Source: a virus
Virus record (IMG/VR): IMGVR_UViG_3300014913_000056
Span: 1-28,395 of that record
Direction: 5' to 3' (one strand)
DNA length: 28,395 nt
In this document: piece by piece, positions 12,996-22,581 of the stretch
Position numbering within the stretch: the stretch's first letter is position 1
How the letters are laid out: each line of letters starts with the position of its first letter
Position numbers and translations under genes: made by a program
Notes under the pieces: model-generated
The model's database searches: none
What the model was told of the DNA's origin: nothing
Seen by the model: the letters and a program-made list of their open reading frames with translations, nothing else

Positions 12996-13915
12996 TGCCT
13001 GAAACAGCATTACTTTATACCGGAGCAGTTGGTTTAAACACCGTAAAGGACCCTACGCGTTCAGCGTATAATCCTGAAAGTGGTGTATCGGATCTAGGTG
13101 TCGCTGTTAACATAACTATAAGTGATACAGGTTATGCCAGTAGACGATCAGGCTATAATGATGTAGTCACTGCAACTGAACCACACAGTATGTTTTGTGA
13201 TGGTAACGATTGTTTATATATTGTAGGCGCTAATATGTATCAACTGTTACCAGATTATTCATCAGTATTGCTTAAAAGTGACATCAGTTTAAATAGACGT
13301 ATGTCTTATGCTCAGGTCAACAGTGACATTTATTATACTAATGAGGTTAATCTTGGTATAATTCGACGAGGTGGCATTGTAGAAGCTTGGGAAGCTAGCA
13401 CTTATGTAGGACCAGATACTAACAGAACTTTTGATGGTCCTCGTGCTGGAAGACATATAGCGTTTTATGCAGGACGGATTTTTGTATTTGAAGAAAACAT
13501 TCTTTGGTGGTCTGAACCTTTTGCGTTCAGCTGGTTTGATAGAACACGAAATTACTTGGTATTTCCAACTAACGGAAGAATGATAAAGCCCGTAGGTAAT
13601 GGAATTTTTGTCTCAGATGAAGAAAACACCTATTTTCTTTCTGGTCAAGATCCTAAGGAATTTACTCAAGATGTAGTATCGACTTACCCAGTAGTAGAAT
13701 GGTCAGACGCCATTGACTATGTAGACGGCGTTGAAATTGGCTTAACTGAACTAGGTCAATGTGCTTTGTGGGCTTCTTTCGAAGGTGCCTGTTTAGGTAC
13801 GTCCAATGGGAGCTTTATAAACCTTAACAAAAAGAAGGTAATTTACCCTGAGTATGGGACACAGGGAGCTGGATTACTTATGGGATATAATTACATTCAC
13901 AGTATAGGAGTTTAA
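12995..13915 (+). CDS. P22 gp10-like DNA-stabilising/tail hub protein
   Basis: About 306 aa, beta-rich, with repeated blade-like segments (CDGNDCLYIVGANMYQLLPD, YAQVNSDIYYTNEVNLGII, AGRHIAFYAGRIFVFEENIL). It starts with the pattern of a gene that reads N...D.....G....R.GY (GYASRRSGYND), typical of the phage stabilisation family related to P22 gp10. It would seal the head-tail junction below the adaptor. I use ATG 12995, which overlaps the previous stop as TAATG; a GTG at 12986 is the longer alternative. Confidence 0.7.
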   Translation: MPETALLYTGAVGLNTVKDPTRSAYNPESGVSDLGVAVNITISDTGYASRRSGYNDVVTATEPHSMFCDGNDCLYIVGANMYQLLPDYSSVLLKSDISLNRRMSYAQVNSDIYYTNEVNLGIIRRGGIVEAWEASTYVGPDTNRTFDGPRAGRHIAFYAGRIFVFEENILWWSEPFAFSWFDRTRNYLVFPTNGRMIKPVGNGIFVSDEENTYFLSGQDPKEFTQDVVSTYPVVEWSDAIDYVDGVEIGLTELGQCALWASFEGACLGTSNGSFINLNKKKVIYPEYGTQGAGLLMGYNYIHSIGV

Positions 13916-13916
13916 A

Positions 13917-14639
13917 ATGAGCTGGAGACTTTCAACAGGATTAAGGAATGCTTTACTGGAGAAAGCTGCATTCGTACCAAACGCCGTTTCAGGAACTACA
14001 ATATCATTTGGTGACGGTGATGGTTCTAGCAGCAGGGACACTATAAATGATTCAGGTAGTGGTTTAGCAGACTTCACTGCTGGTGATTATTTAACAGTGC
14101 TTGGATCAACTAGCAATGATGGAACTTATAAGCTTTTGTCAGTAACTGCTGGCATAATTGAAATTGCAGCGGGTAGTCTTGTTGCAGAAGCTGCGGGTGA
14201 TGCTATTATCTTAGCATCAGCTGAAGGTGGAAGTTATAGAGGAATTTTTCGAAACTGTATCATTGACATTTATTCAGGTTCTCAACCAACTTCAGCAGAC
14301 GACGCTGAAACAGGAACTAAGCTTTGTCGAATAACTGAGTCTAGTGGTGCTTTTGTAGCTGGCGCAGTAGACAATGGCTTAAACTTCGGACAAGTTGCTG
14401 CTGCAGTTCTTGGTAAAGAAGTTGGTGAAGTTTGGTCTGGTGTAAACCTTGCAACTGGTACAGCTGGTTGGTTTAGGATCTATGCTAATGACGTTACAAC
14501 AGGTGCAAGTACAACTGGTATTCGTATAGACGGTGCTTGTGCTACTTCAGGAGCTCAGCTTAACTTGACCAGCACTAGCTTGACAGTTGGTGTAACAACT
14601 ACAATTGACCAAGTTAACTTGTCAATGCCAGCATCTTAA
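13917..14639 (+). CDS. Virion structural protein, beta-rich (240 aa)
   Basis: Starts MSWRLSTGLRNALLEKAAF with AGGAGT upstream. The middle has DIYSGSQPTSADDAETGTKL, a motif I recall from many uncharacterised phage structural proteins (YSGxQPxSADxAxxGTxL). Residues about 25-100 contain GDGDGSS and DYLTVLGSTSNDGTYKLLSV, like a small beta-sandwich insert. Ser/Thr/Gly/Ala-rich with almost no charged helices, as in tail or fibre-associated proteins. The exact place in the virion is unknown. Confidence 0.75.
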   Translation: MSWRLSTGLRNALLEKAAFVPNAVSGTTISFGDGDGSSSRDTINDSGSGLADFTAGDYLTVLGSTSNDGTYKLLSVTAGIIEIAAGSLVAEAAGDAIILASAEGGSYRGIFRNCIIDIYSGSQPTSADDAETGTKLCRITESSGAFVAGAVDNGLNFGQVAAAVLGKEVGEVWSGVNLATGTAGWFRIYANDVTTGASTTGIRIDGACATSGAQLNLTSTSLTVGVTTTIDQVNLSMPAS

Positions 14640-14696
14640 GAATCATACCGAAACTAAAACCTAATTACTGATGATATAGTATAAGGAGATAAGAAA

Positions 14697-15362
14697 ATGG
14701 CTGAAAAAGGAATAGTTGTAGACGATGCATTAGCTGGTGAGAGTGTCGCATGTACAGACGCACGAGCAGTTGATGATGATACTAATGCAAGGGTTGCTCA
14801 GATAGTTGGAGAGTGTCCAAGAGTTGCAGTTTATGAAGCTTTAACAGATACGCCTTTACGTGAAGTTACAGCAACTGACGCTTTAGACCTGGACCCACTT
14901 CCAGCGGGAATAGCTAGTAATTTATTAGACGTATCAGATGCTACGCATGTGACTGTGTATGGTATGGTAACTATGCACGCTTCACAAACAACTGATGCTC
15001 CTTTAGTAGTAACCCCTCTTATAGTTTCCGAGGACGGTACCCCAGTTATATCAGCCCTATTACCGCCAATGAAGATGCTTCCTGTTAAACCTAGTGGAGG
15101 TGCTATAGCTGAATCTGTTGATTATTTACGAATAGCTGGTGAAGCTGGTAATACACCTATATATCCAGTGGTTTTAATGTCTTTTCCAACTTATGGAGCA
15201 AAAGAAATTGGTTTCCATGTTTATTTTACATCAGATATAGTTCAATTTGATTTATTTGCTTTACCAATATCTCATGGTAGTCGAAATGCAGCTCTTGATA
15301 CTCAACTTGCTGATGGTGACTGGGGCGGTTTGTTATTCCCAGCATATGTAGCTGGTGGTTGA
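14697..15362 (+). CDS. Virion-operon protein of unknown function (221 aa)
   Basis: AAGGAG lies 8 bases upstream of the ATG. No recognised domain. Predicted mostly beta, rich in Ala/Val/Asp, without Cys in the second half. It resembles the next gene product in general layout (beta-rich, with a statement-like segment near the end: KEIGFHVYFTSDIVQFDLFA here, NQMRFYVVSVSAGTLNLSMA there), so the two may be distant paralogues. Probably a tail or capsid-surface protein. Confidence 0.7.
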   Translation: MAEKGIVVDDALAGESVACTDARAVDDDTNARVAQIVGECPRVAVYEALTDTPLREVTATDALDLDPLPAGIASNLLDVSDATHVTVYGMVTMHASQTTDAPLVVTPLIVSEDGTPVISALLPPMKMLPVKPSGGAIAESVDYLRIAGEAGNTPIYPVVLMSFPTYGAKEIGFHVYFTSDIVQFDLFALPISHGSRNAALDTQLADGDWGGLLFPAYVAGG

Positions 15363-15396
15363 TACTAAGCAACTTTAAAGTTTACCGGAGAATATT

Positions 15397-15873
15397 ATGC
15401 TTTTACTCTTTACATCTGCAAACGATCCGGCACCATCACTTCCGGATCTATATATCAGAGACGCTGAGAGCGGCAGTAATATCCCTGTTGCTGGTATCGA
15501 TGGCTGGGATGATGATTTCATTCAGTCTCAGTCATTAACCTATGGACCCATGACTTTCGAAGATGTAGAGACTGGTCTTATTGCAACTAATGAAACTGGA
15601 GGATATTGGTGTCGTAGATTATCAAGAGTTTTACTTAAAGCCACTTTTTCAAACAGCGGTGCGAACGCTGTTGTATGGCCCATATACTATGACGCTAATG
15701 GCGTAGAGAATATAGGTGATGCTGTTACTATAACAGCTACTACTCGTACAGAAGGTGCTGGAGTTTATATGGCGCCTATGGAGTTTTTTGAGACAAACGG
15801 GGCTAACCAGATGAGATTCTATGTAGTTTCAGTATCTGCTGGTACATTAAATCTTAGTATGGCTGGAGTATAA
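15397..15873 (+). CDS. Virion-operon protein of unknown function (158 aa)
   Basis: Starts MLLLFTSANDPAPSLPDLYI with CGGAGA upstream. Beta-rich. It has LLKATFSNSGANAVVWPIYY and a closing strand pattern RFYVVSVSAGTLNLSM. No signal peptide despite the Leu-rich start. It lies between beta-rich neighbours, so a tail-associated structural role is likely. I do not recognise the family. Confidence 0.7.
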   Translation: MLLLFTSANDPAPSLPDLYIRDAESGSNIPVAGIDGWDDDFIQSQSLTYGPMTFEDVETGLIATNETGGYWCRRLSRVLLKATFSNSGANAVVWPIYYDANGVENIGDAVTITATTRTEGAGVYMAPMEFFETNGANQMRFYVVSVSAGTLNLSMAGV

Positions 15874-15877
15874 TCTC

Positions 15878-16687
15878 ATGGGTATCACGATTCTAGCAGG
15901 TGGAGGTTATGGGTTAGACGCAGAGTGTCCTATACTGCAAGGTGATTGCCACGCAGACTGGGAAACGGCTACCCTAACAGACGATGTTCCTGTACTAGCT
16001 GGAGATGCTTATATAGGTAATGGAGCCTATATAGAGGGATCTTTTCCTATATTTGATGATCCTATAACAGATGACTCCTTAGTTGGAAATAGCAATGCTG
16101 CATTTTTAGAGGATGAGATGCCAATTATAACAGGCGAACTCATCCCAGGAGGCGAACTCACTGTAAGTCTGCCTTTAGCCGAGGCAGACTTTACAGGTGA
16201 AGTTCCAAGTTATGGTACGATCGAGGACGACGTACCAGTTTATAGTGGTTCTTTTACTGCAGGTGCAGAGCTTGTAAGTGACACTTTGGTAGTGTCTGGC
16301 AGCTTTAGCGCTGTTGTACCTTCAATAGGAACCCTTAATTCCTTGTCTAGTTTACCTATAGTACAAGGATCTTGTGATTCAAGTGTTCCAAGTTACGGTA
16401 CTCTTGAGTCAGCATTACCAATTGTAACATCAAGTATCACAGGGTATCAGAATCCTACAGGCACTTTAACAGGATCTATGCCTTCTATAAACGGAACTCT
16501 AGATGCACAAGCAGCATGTAATGGAACCCTTACAGGTGACATGCCTACAATAGCAAGTTATCTCTCTGGCTATGAGATTCCAACTGGAGATTTAGAAGGG
16601 GACCTGTATATACTTTCAGGAACTCTCCAGGATGACGGAGAGTATACCTATCCAATTCTACGTCATGTTAGAGGACAAATAAGATAA
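15878..16687 (+). CDS. Repetitive beta-solenoid-like virion protein (269 aa)
   Basis: Built from repeats of about 22-26 residues with the pattern GxLxxxLPxIxGxLxxxxxx, for example VPSYGTIEDDVPVYSGSF, VPSYGTLESALPIVTSSI, PTGTLTGSMPSINGTL and CNGTLTGDMPTIASYL. About eight copies can be seen, diverged from one another; the last ends in a short basic tail. Regular short hydrophobic/Gly repeats suggest a fibrous or solenoid fold, as in fibre or spike parts. The gene ends with TAATG overlapping the next start. Confidence 0.75.
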   Translation: MGITILAGGGYGLDAECPILQGDCHADWETATLTDDVPVLAGDAYIGNGAYIEGSFPIFDDPITDDSLVGNSNAAFLEDEMPIITGELIPGGELTVSLPLAEADFTGEVPSYGTIEDDVPVYSGSFTAGAELVSDTLVVSGSFSAVVPSIGTLNSLSSLPIVQGSCDSSVPSYGTLESALPIVTSSITGYQNPTGTLTGSMPSINGTLDAQAACNGTLTGDMPTIASYLSGYEIPTGDLEGDLYILSGTLQDDGEYTYPILRHVRGQIR

Positions 16688-17148
16688 TGCTAACTTTAGA
16701 CGCGAATTTGAAAATAGACAGTGCAACATCGCAGTACACTAACTTTGATTTCAATTCCTTTGTTAATTTTAACGGAGTACAGTTAGGAGCAAAGGCTGAT
16801 GGTATATTTGAATTAGGCGGAGATGATGACAATGGTACCAATATTGATGCATACTTTGAGCCGTTCTTGACAGATCTTGGTACAATTCATCAAAAACGCA
16901 TGCGGTACTTGTATTTAGAGATGAAGACGGATGGGGATATTATAGTAACAATATCATCAGACGGAGGAACGGCGCAGGAATTTACAGTTTCTGGTAAAGA
17001 TCTATTACCACAGAAACATAGAATTCCTATTCCACGAACCTTACGAGGTACTTACTGGCTATATCAAGTCAAAAATGTAAATGGCGCAGACTTCTCAATC
17101 AACTCAATGAGCGGCATTTTTATTTTCAGAAATCATGGCTTATCGTAA
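16687..17148 (+). CDS. Virion-associated protein of unknown function (153 aa)
   Basis: The start overlaps the previous stop (TAATG). Beta-rich, with FDFNSFVNFNGVQLGAKADG near the N-terminus, DGIFELGGDDDNGT, KRMRYLYLEMKTDGDIIVTI, and a closing RGTYWLYQVKNVNGADFSIN. I recall this layout from uncharacterised tail-region proteins of other phages. The role is unknown. Confidence 0.72.
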   Translation: MLTLDANLKIDSATSQYTNFDFNSFVNFNGVQLGAKADGIFELGGDDDNGTNIDAYFEPFLTDLGTIHQKRMRYLYLEMKTDGDIIVTISSDGGTAQEFTVSGKDLLPQKHRIPIPRTLRGTYWLYQVKNVNGADFSINSMSGIFIFRNHGLS

Positions 17149-17725
17149 AGTTCCTAAAAAGACGGTTATTCTTGGAGATGTTGCAAAAGGGAAACAGTAT
17201 ATAGGTCAAGCAGACTCCCAACTTAATATCCTCCAGAATCAAATGCGTTTTCAAAAGATACAACAAGCTTGGAGAACAGTTCGACTAGCTAAAGATGTTG
17301 TAGTAGAATGCTTTTCTGGTTTTAATTTAAGTGAAGTTCGTATTCATGCAGCTCCTCTACCAACTGGTAAGTCAGCGTTATCTGAAACAAGACGTTGTTT
17401 TTGTGATTGTTGTGCAGCTATTGGAAAAATTGTTTCAGCTAGAGACGTTGAAGATGAGGGTTGGTTACCCAATAGAGGTTTAGATTATTTTTATGATGTT
17501 GAAATATGTCAGAAATCAAAATATACATTGTTAGAAGATCTTACTGTATCAGCAGATCATTTTATACATCTAGAAGGTGATATAGTTTTACTTATAGCAA
17601 AACCACATGATGAAGACGAGGATTTAGATATTGAGTTTGAGGATATTGAAGAAATTTGTGAATGGTTAAATTGGCGGATAACTTCAATTAATCCATCAAT
17701 CGCGGTGAGAGCATGGACTTCCTAG
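17135..17725 (+). CDS. Virion-operon protein with a cysteine cluster (196 aa)
   Basis: Overlaps the previous gene by 14 bases. Basic N-terminus (MAYRKVPKKTVILGDVAKGK), a helix with ILQNQMRFQKIQQAWRTVR, then a cluster RRCFCDCC (four Cys), one Cys upstream (VVVECF) and one downstream (VEICQ), which could bind metal or form disulfides. The C-terminal part is very acidic (PHDEDEDLDIEFEDIEEICE). No family recognised. Co-translation with the neighbours points to a tail-related part. Confidence 0.68.
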   Translation: MAYRKVPKKTVILGDVAKGKQYIGQADSQLNILQNQMRFQKIQQAWRTVRLAKDVVVECFSGFNLSEVRIHAAPLPTGKSALSETRRCFCDCCAAIGKIVSARDVEDEGWLPNRGLDYFYDVEICQKSKYTLLEDLTVSADHFIHLEGDIVLLIAKPHDEDEDLDIEFEDIEEICEWLNWRITSINPSIAVRAWTS

Positions 17726-19935
17726 CCTGGGTAAAAACAGATATTAGTGGACAAACTTTTTGCTGTTATAAAGCAAAAATTTTATCTATGATATTTGCTT
17801 TATCCACAAGCCCTGTACCTCCTGATGGAGCTTCAGCTCCTGCTGTTATAGTTGAATGGCTTGGAGAAAAGCCAGAAGACTCAGATGATGAACAGTGGAT
17901 TGACCAGATAGTTTATGACTGTGGTTGGTATTATACAAAAGTTGAAGCTTTAAATTTACCTGCCTTACCTAATAATGCATGGATGGCTTTTTGTGTAGAC
18001 GATGAAGTTATAATTTTAGAAACGTCAGATGGATTATTTTTAGCTGGCCATGATGATACTTCTGAGTTTAATGAAGATGAATCTATTGTAACTCCTGTCT
18101 ATTGTTTAAATGAAAATTATATTACTGTACCTGGCCTCTCAACTAGTTATAGCTTAGTCATATATGAGCACTATGATATTCCCTCGGAGATACTTTATAA
18201 ATATATACGACGAATTTACTTAGGTAGTAAAAGTACTCAAGCTGATACCGGAAGCTTTTATATTTCAGATAACTATGTTCTTTACAGATACCAAGGGGCT
18301 ACTTATTTTAAAAGTGACATAATTAGTTATCCTGAGAAGTCTGTTATAACTACTAGACTTAACTATGACCTTATCTCAAAATGCCCAAGAAAATGGTATA
18401 GATCATCTGATTATTTCTATGATCTAAACGATTCAGGAACTTTACAAAGAAGTAGAATTTATTATCCTATTAATCTTTCTTATACTTTACCTGAGTATAC
18501 TATTAATCCTAGAAATAGAGTTACTGAAGAAATTCATTTTCAAACAACAGCACCTTTTAGAATAACTGATGGAGGTACTTCAGATACTCTATGCCAACGT
18601 AAAGTGTTTACTCCAGAATACGATGCTGATGGTATACTAGATAACTATAGTATTGACTCATATGTAGATGTAGATCATTCATGTGAGGGAGAGTCAAGTA
18701 TTTCTAAAAGTATACTGCAGGAAGTAGAATCTTTTGATCTTGGTTTTAGTGGTATTTATTACGTTATAACTAAAAGAGAATGTCATTCAGAATTTACATC
18801 TATACGAGAAAATATAGGTACTTTATTAACTGATGGAGTAAACTCAGTTACTTATAATAAAACACAATCAGTTTCACTTATCATGGAACAAAATAGCTCA
18901 TGTGATGCAGAATTATATTATCCTCCTACAGGTGGAGTAACTATAAAAATTGAAAATATAGTTAATGAGTACTCTTACGAATCAACCTTTAGGGATCTTG
19001 AAGAAATTTATTATAAAGGTGTTAAACTAGGTGAAAATAAATTAGACGTAGATGTTACTTATGCTTTAGATTTTACTAACTCATTTAATTTAACTTGGAC
19101 TAAAAATGTAGTTAGTTCTATAGAAACAATATTTGTTCCTGCACATATAGACTTATTTGAAGACTTAATTATATTTACTATATACTCAATAGAAGCAACT
19201 GATGAAACTTATGATGAAAATAACCCAGAAAGTGAAGATGTTCATGATCGTCTACTTACTCTAGAAGTTACTATTTCTGTAAAAATGTATTACAAAGGTA
19301 CAATAACACTATTAAAAGAAGAAACCCTAGATCTTGAAAGTCCTACACTAACTACTTTTTCAGCAAGACCCGATGGAAGAGGTCCAGGGACGCTTTATGC
19401 TATGGCTCATGATGAGTATGATTTATATGGTAAGTGTGATTGGGGTGATGTTCTTGATAATGTAACTATATATCCTTTATACTTATCTGGTTTTCCTTTA
19501 TATGAATCAGGAGTTGCAGCTAAAACTCCACCAGCTGGTTTTCCAGATTACTATGACAATATAGATGAAGACGAAGAATACGATTCAACTAATGTAGTGT
19601 ATGACTTACATCAAACTTTTATGGATAGATTCCAGAGACCTAATCCTTTTACTACTCCTGATTCTTATATAAATAACTCACGTGATTTTATTTCAGGTTT
19701 TGGTCATGGTAATCAATTTGTTCTTCTAGGATTTTGGTATTTAAGTTTCTTACCTAAAATAACTGCAACTTATCCCACAACTAGTACACATGGAGATATA
19801 CTTTGGTTTAGAGTTTCAGCTTCAGATAGCTTATTTGAAAACTTAGATATTTTATTACACAATGGTGAAATAGTTACTGACACGTTTGATCCAAATGGCA
19901 TGACTGATAATTTTATACTTTTAAGTCAAACATAG
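17713..19935 (+). CDS. Large beta-rich tail-region protein of unknown function (740 aa)
   Basis: Overlaps the previous gene by 13 bases; GGTGAGAG just upstream serves as a weak Shine-Dalgarno. It is acidic, Tyr- and Asp-rich and predicted mainly beta throughout, without coiled coil or membrane segments. It has scattered Cys (for example CCYK, QIVYDCGW and DVDHSCEGE). It could be a tail fibre, spike or hub protein, but no receptor-binding or enzyme motif is recognisable. Codons are notably A/T-ending compared with the capsid gene, as in other genes of this half. Confidence 0.72.
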   Translation: MDFLAWVKTDISGQTFCCYKAKILSMIFALSTSPVPPDGASAPAVIVEWLGEKPEDSDDEQWIDQIVYDCGWYYTKVEALNLPALPNNAWMAFCVDDEVIILETSDGLFLAGHDDTSEFNEDESIVTPVYCLNENYITVPGLSTSYSLVIYEHYDIPSEILYKYIRRIYLGSKSTQADTGSFYISDNYVLYRYQGATYFKSDIISYPEKSVITTRLNYDLISKCPRKWYRSSDYFYDLNDSGTLQRSRIYYPINLSYTLPEYTINPRNRVTEEIHFQTTAPFRITDGGTSDTLCQRKVFTPEYDADGILDNYSIDSYVDVDHSCEGESSISKSILQEVESFDLGFSGIYYVITKRECHSEFTSIRENIGTLLTDGVNSVTYNKTQSVSLIMEQNSSCDAELYYPPTGGVTIKIENIVNEYSYESTFRDLEEIYYKGVKLGENKLDVDVTYALDFTNSFNLTWTKNVVSSIETIFVPAHIDLFEDLIIFTIYSIEATDETYDENNPESEDVHDRLLTLEVTISVKMYYKGTITLLKEETLDLESPTLTTFSARPDGRGPGTLYAMAHDEYDLYGKCDWGDVLDNVTIYPLYLSGFPLYESGVAAKTPPAGFPDYYDNIDEDEEYDSTNVVYDLHQTFMDRFQRPNPFTTPDSYINNSRDFISGFGHGNQFVLLGFWYLSFLPKITATYPTTSTHGDILWFRVSASDSLFENLDILLHNGEIVTDTFDPNGMTDNFILLSQT

Positions 19936-19950
19936 TAAAGAGGTTACTCA

Positions 19951-21882
19951 ATGGGAACATATGTAAGTATTCCAAGTCAAAAATTTTCAGGGTCTTTTGA
20001 TCTAGGTTCGCCATGGACTATAATTACTGAGCACATGGATCAAGCGGAGTATTACGCTGCACAGTCTTTTACAATCACTCAGGACTATATCACTTCTTTG
20101 TCAGATCTCCTCGATGACCTAGAAATTCCCGATACAAGTGCTATAAGCGTTACTACTCCAGATATTCCTGAAATGGACTTCGGTATTAGGCCGTCATTAG
20201 GTGATGTTACTTTACCAGGGGATTGGCCTGTGGATACCACTACGCCACCTAGTTGGTTAACCCTTCCAACTTTTACTCCTGTAACAATACCTGTGTTATC
20301 TGTTAGTCCTCCATCTTGGGTTAACCCTGACGTACCAGTTGCAGCTACTATTGAGCCTCCTGGAGATGCACCGGCTTTAGACCCTATAACTACTCCAACA
20401 GCTCCTAGTGTAACACTACCTACGGCGCCTTCATTTGATACTGTAGCTATTCCATCATCTCCATCAATTACACTTCCGGTGTTCTCTGCAACTTTACCCT
20501 CAGCTACTATTGATGAGCCCGCTCCTTTTACTTGGGGTGAGCCTGTATATGTTTCAGGTATTTGGGGAGACTTATTTGCAAAGGTACTTGAGGGTATACA
20601 AAATGGTGGTACAGGTCTCGATGCTACAGTAGAAGATGAAATTTATCAAAGACTACTTGATCGCCAACTTGATGAAAACGATAGGTTGTATATAGAAGCA
20701 ACCGATTACTTTGCAGCTCGAGGATTTACTATTCCTCCTGGCGCTCTGACAGGTAAACTCACTGAAATTCAAAATCAGATATCCAGAAATAATTCCGCGG
20801 CTAGTAGAGAGATTACTATTAACCAAGCTGAACTAGCCCAGAAAAACACACAATTCATTCTGGATAAAGGGGTTGAGCTCGAGGGTATCTTACGTAACTT
20901 TTTTGTTGACGGTACGAATAGACTCTTTGAGGCTAATAAAATAACTGCTGAGAATGCTATCTCTATCTATAATGCTTCGGTGGCAAAATATAATATAGAG
21001 GTTCAAGTATATGAGACAGAAAGCCGTGTTTATGAAGCTCGGATTAAAGCTGCGTTAACTGAGATCGAGATTTTTAAGGGCCAAATCGAAGCTGCCAAAG
21101 TTACCGCAGATGTTCAAAAGGTTCTAGTAGACGTTTATAGAGCTCAGTTAAATGCTGTTGAATCACAAATGAATTTATATGTAGCTGAGATGGAAGGTGC
21201 CAAAATAGCATCAGACATTGAACTTGCTAAACTTGAACAGTTCAGGTTAACCACTCAAGCTTATATTGCTAGGCTTGATGGTGAGAAAGCTAAGTTTAGT
21301 TTGTATGAGATTCAAATAAAAGGTGAAGAAGCAAAAGCTAGGACTTACGGTGAACAAGTCAGAGCTTATGCAACAGAAGTAGCCGCTGCTGAAGCTCAGA
21401 CAGATGCTCAGTTAAAAGAAATGCAAGTTTATCTAGAGCAAAATAAACAAGAGGTTTTACGTTATCAGTCAGAGCTTGATGCATATAAAACGGCACTACA
21501 GGCTAAGCTTTCTGAAACAGAGGCTGTTGTTTCTGGTTTTCAGGCTGAGACATCCGCTTATAATGCTGAGACACAAGCTATGGCTTCTATGTTCTCGGCT
21601 AAGATACAAGAGTTAAACCTAAGGATTGAAGAAGCAAGATTCAATATGCAAAAAGCCATAGCTGATGTAGAAGCAGTTACTGCAGGCTATACAGCTGTTA
21701 AGAAACTCCAGTCAGATGGAACTACAGGTATCATGAACGTTGGTGCTCAGTTAACAGCATCTGCTTTGAATGCCATAAACACTTCAGCCAGCTACGGATA
21801 TAATAGTAGTGAGAGTCTCAGTGAGGGTTGGAGTCATGGTGAAAGTATTTCTGAATCTCATCCATACAAGGAACACGAATAA
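19951..21882 (+). CDS. Pro-rich and long coiled-coil virion protein (643 aa)
   Basis: Three parts are clear. Residues ~1-60 are a mixed head. Residues ~60-190 are Pro/Thr/Ser-rich with short repeats (PTAPSVTLPTAPSF, PSSPSITLPVFS). From ~215 to ~610 there is a continuous helical region with many Ala/Glu/Gln heptads. The motif AARGFTIPPGAL (about residues 250-261) is one I recall from large uncharacterised podophage proteins of this build. The tail is Ser-rich (SSESLSEGWSHGESISES). A long trimeric or dimeric rod such as a tail needle, fibre shaft or internal rod is likely. AGAGGT lies 7 bases upstream. Confidence 0.78.
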   Translation: MGTYVSIPSQKFSGSFDLGSPWTIITEHMDQAEYYAAQSFTITQDYITSLSDLLDDLEIPDTSAISVTTPDIPEMDFGIRPSLGDVTLPGDWPVDTTTPPSWLTLPTFTPVTIPVLSVSPPSWVNPDVPVAATIEPPGDAPALDPITTPTAPSVTLPTAPSFDTVAIPSSPSITLPVFSATLPSATIDEPAPFTWGEPVYVSGIWGDLFAKVLEGIQNGGTGLDATVEDEIYQRLLDRQLDENDRLYIEATDYFAARGFTIPPGALTGKLTEIQNQISRNNSAASREITINQAELAQKNTQFILDKGVELEGILRNFFVDGTNRLFEANKITAENAISIYNASVAKYNIEVQVYETESRVYEARIKAALTEIEIFKGQIEAAKVTADVQKVLVDVYRAQLNAVESQMNLYVAEMEGAKIASDIELAKLEQFRLTTQAYIARLDGEKAKFSLYEIQIKGEEAKARTYGEQVRAYATEVAAAEAQTDAQLKEMQVYLEQNKQEVLRYQSELDAYKTALQAKLSETEAVVSGFQAETSAYNAETQAMASMFSAKIQELNLRIEEARFNMQKAIADVEAVTAGYTAVKKLQSDGTTGIMNVGAQLTASALNAINTSASYGYNSSESLSEGWSHGESISESHPYKEHE

Positions 21883-21893
21883 GGAGGCCCAAC

Positions 21894-22568
21894 ATGGCAG
21901 GTCGTGGATTTTTAGCTGAACGAAAACAACGAAAACGTGATGATACTATACGAGCAGAGCGCCGTGAAGACATACAAAAACAAGAGCGCCAAGTTCAACA
22001 GTTAAAAGACTCTGCAGCTCTGCAGCGTACTAAAACCTCTGGTGAGTATGATTTATCTGGAAGACGAATAGCTGCAAAGTCAGCTTTAGACACCACAGGT
22101 CTTGCTGGTAAACTAGACGCTAAAAAGGTATTAGACCTGCAAAGAGCTAGGGCTATATCTAATGCTGTAACTCAAGGTAGAGCTATAGAAGCAGATACTG
22201 CAGCTCAAGGTCGAAGAATCGATGCCGCTAGAAGTTTACAAGTGGGTGACATAACTAGAGACTTAGTTAAGTCAGGCCAGTTGTCAGGAACTGCAGCATC
22301 TAATCTCTTTAACACCGGCCCTACTTTTCAAGCAGACTTTAAAGACGTTAAAGCTCCTCTGCCTCAATTTGGATTTACCAAAGGAGATTTTGAGTACGAT
22401 CCAATAGCAAGGGAAACTATAGAGACTAGCCCTGCTGGTTTATATACAACTAAAGGACGGTCACCTTCTTTTGTCCCTTTAGGTAAAGCAACTGACATCG
22501 GTGATGCTACTGATAGTCAACTTGAGAGACTTATCAAAGAGAAAAAGAAAAACGCCAGAGTCTTTTAA
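21894..22568 (+). CDS. Basic virion-operon protein of unknown function (224 aa)
   Basis: Strong AAGGAGG upstream. The N-terminus is extremely basic and charged (RKQRKRDDTIRAERREDIQK), followed by a helical, Ala/Arg-rich middle (VTQGRAIEADTAAQGRRIDA) and an extended C-terminus ending KEKKKNARVF. No recognised domain. Its place between the coiled-coil protein and the giant polyvalent protein suggests a DNA-binding or ejected internal virion protein. Confidence 0.72.
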   Translation: MAGRGFLAERKQRKRDDTIRAERREDIQKQERQVQQLKDSAALQRTKTSGEYDLSGRRIAAKSALDTTGLAGKLDAKKVLDLQRARAISNAVTQGRAIEADTAAQGRRIDAARSLQVGDITRDLVKSGQLSGTAASNLFNTGPTFQADFKDVKAPLPQFGFTKGDFEYDPIARETIETSPAGLYTTKGRSPSFVPLGKATDIGDATDSQLERLIKEKKKNARVF

Positions 22569-22581
22569 ATAGGATTACATT

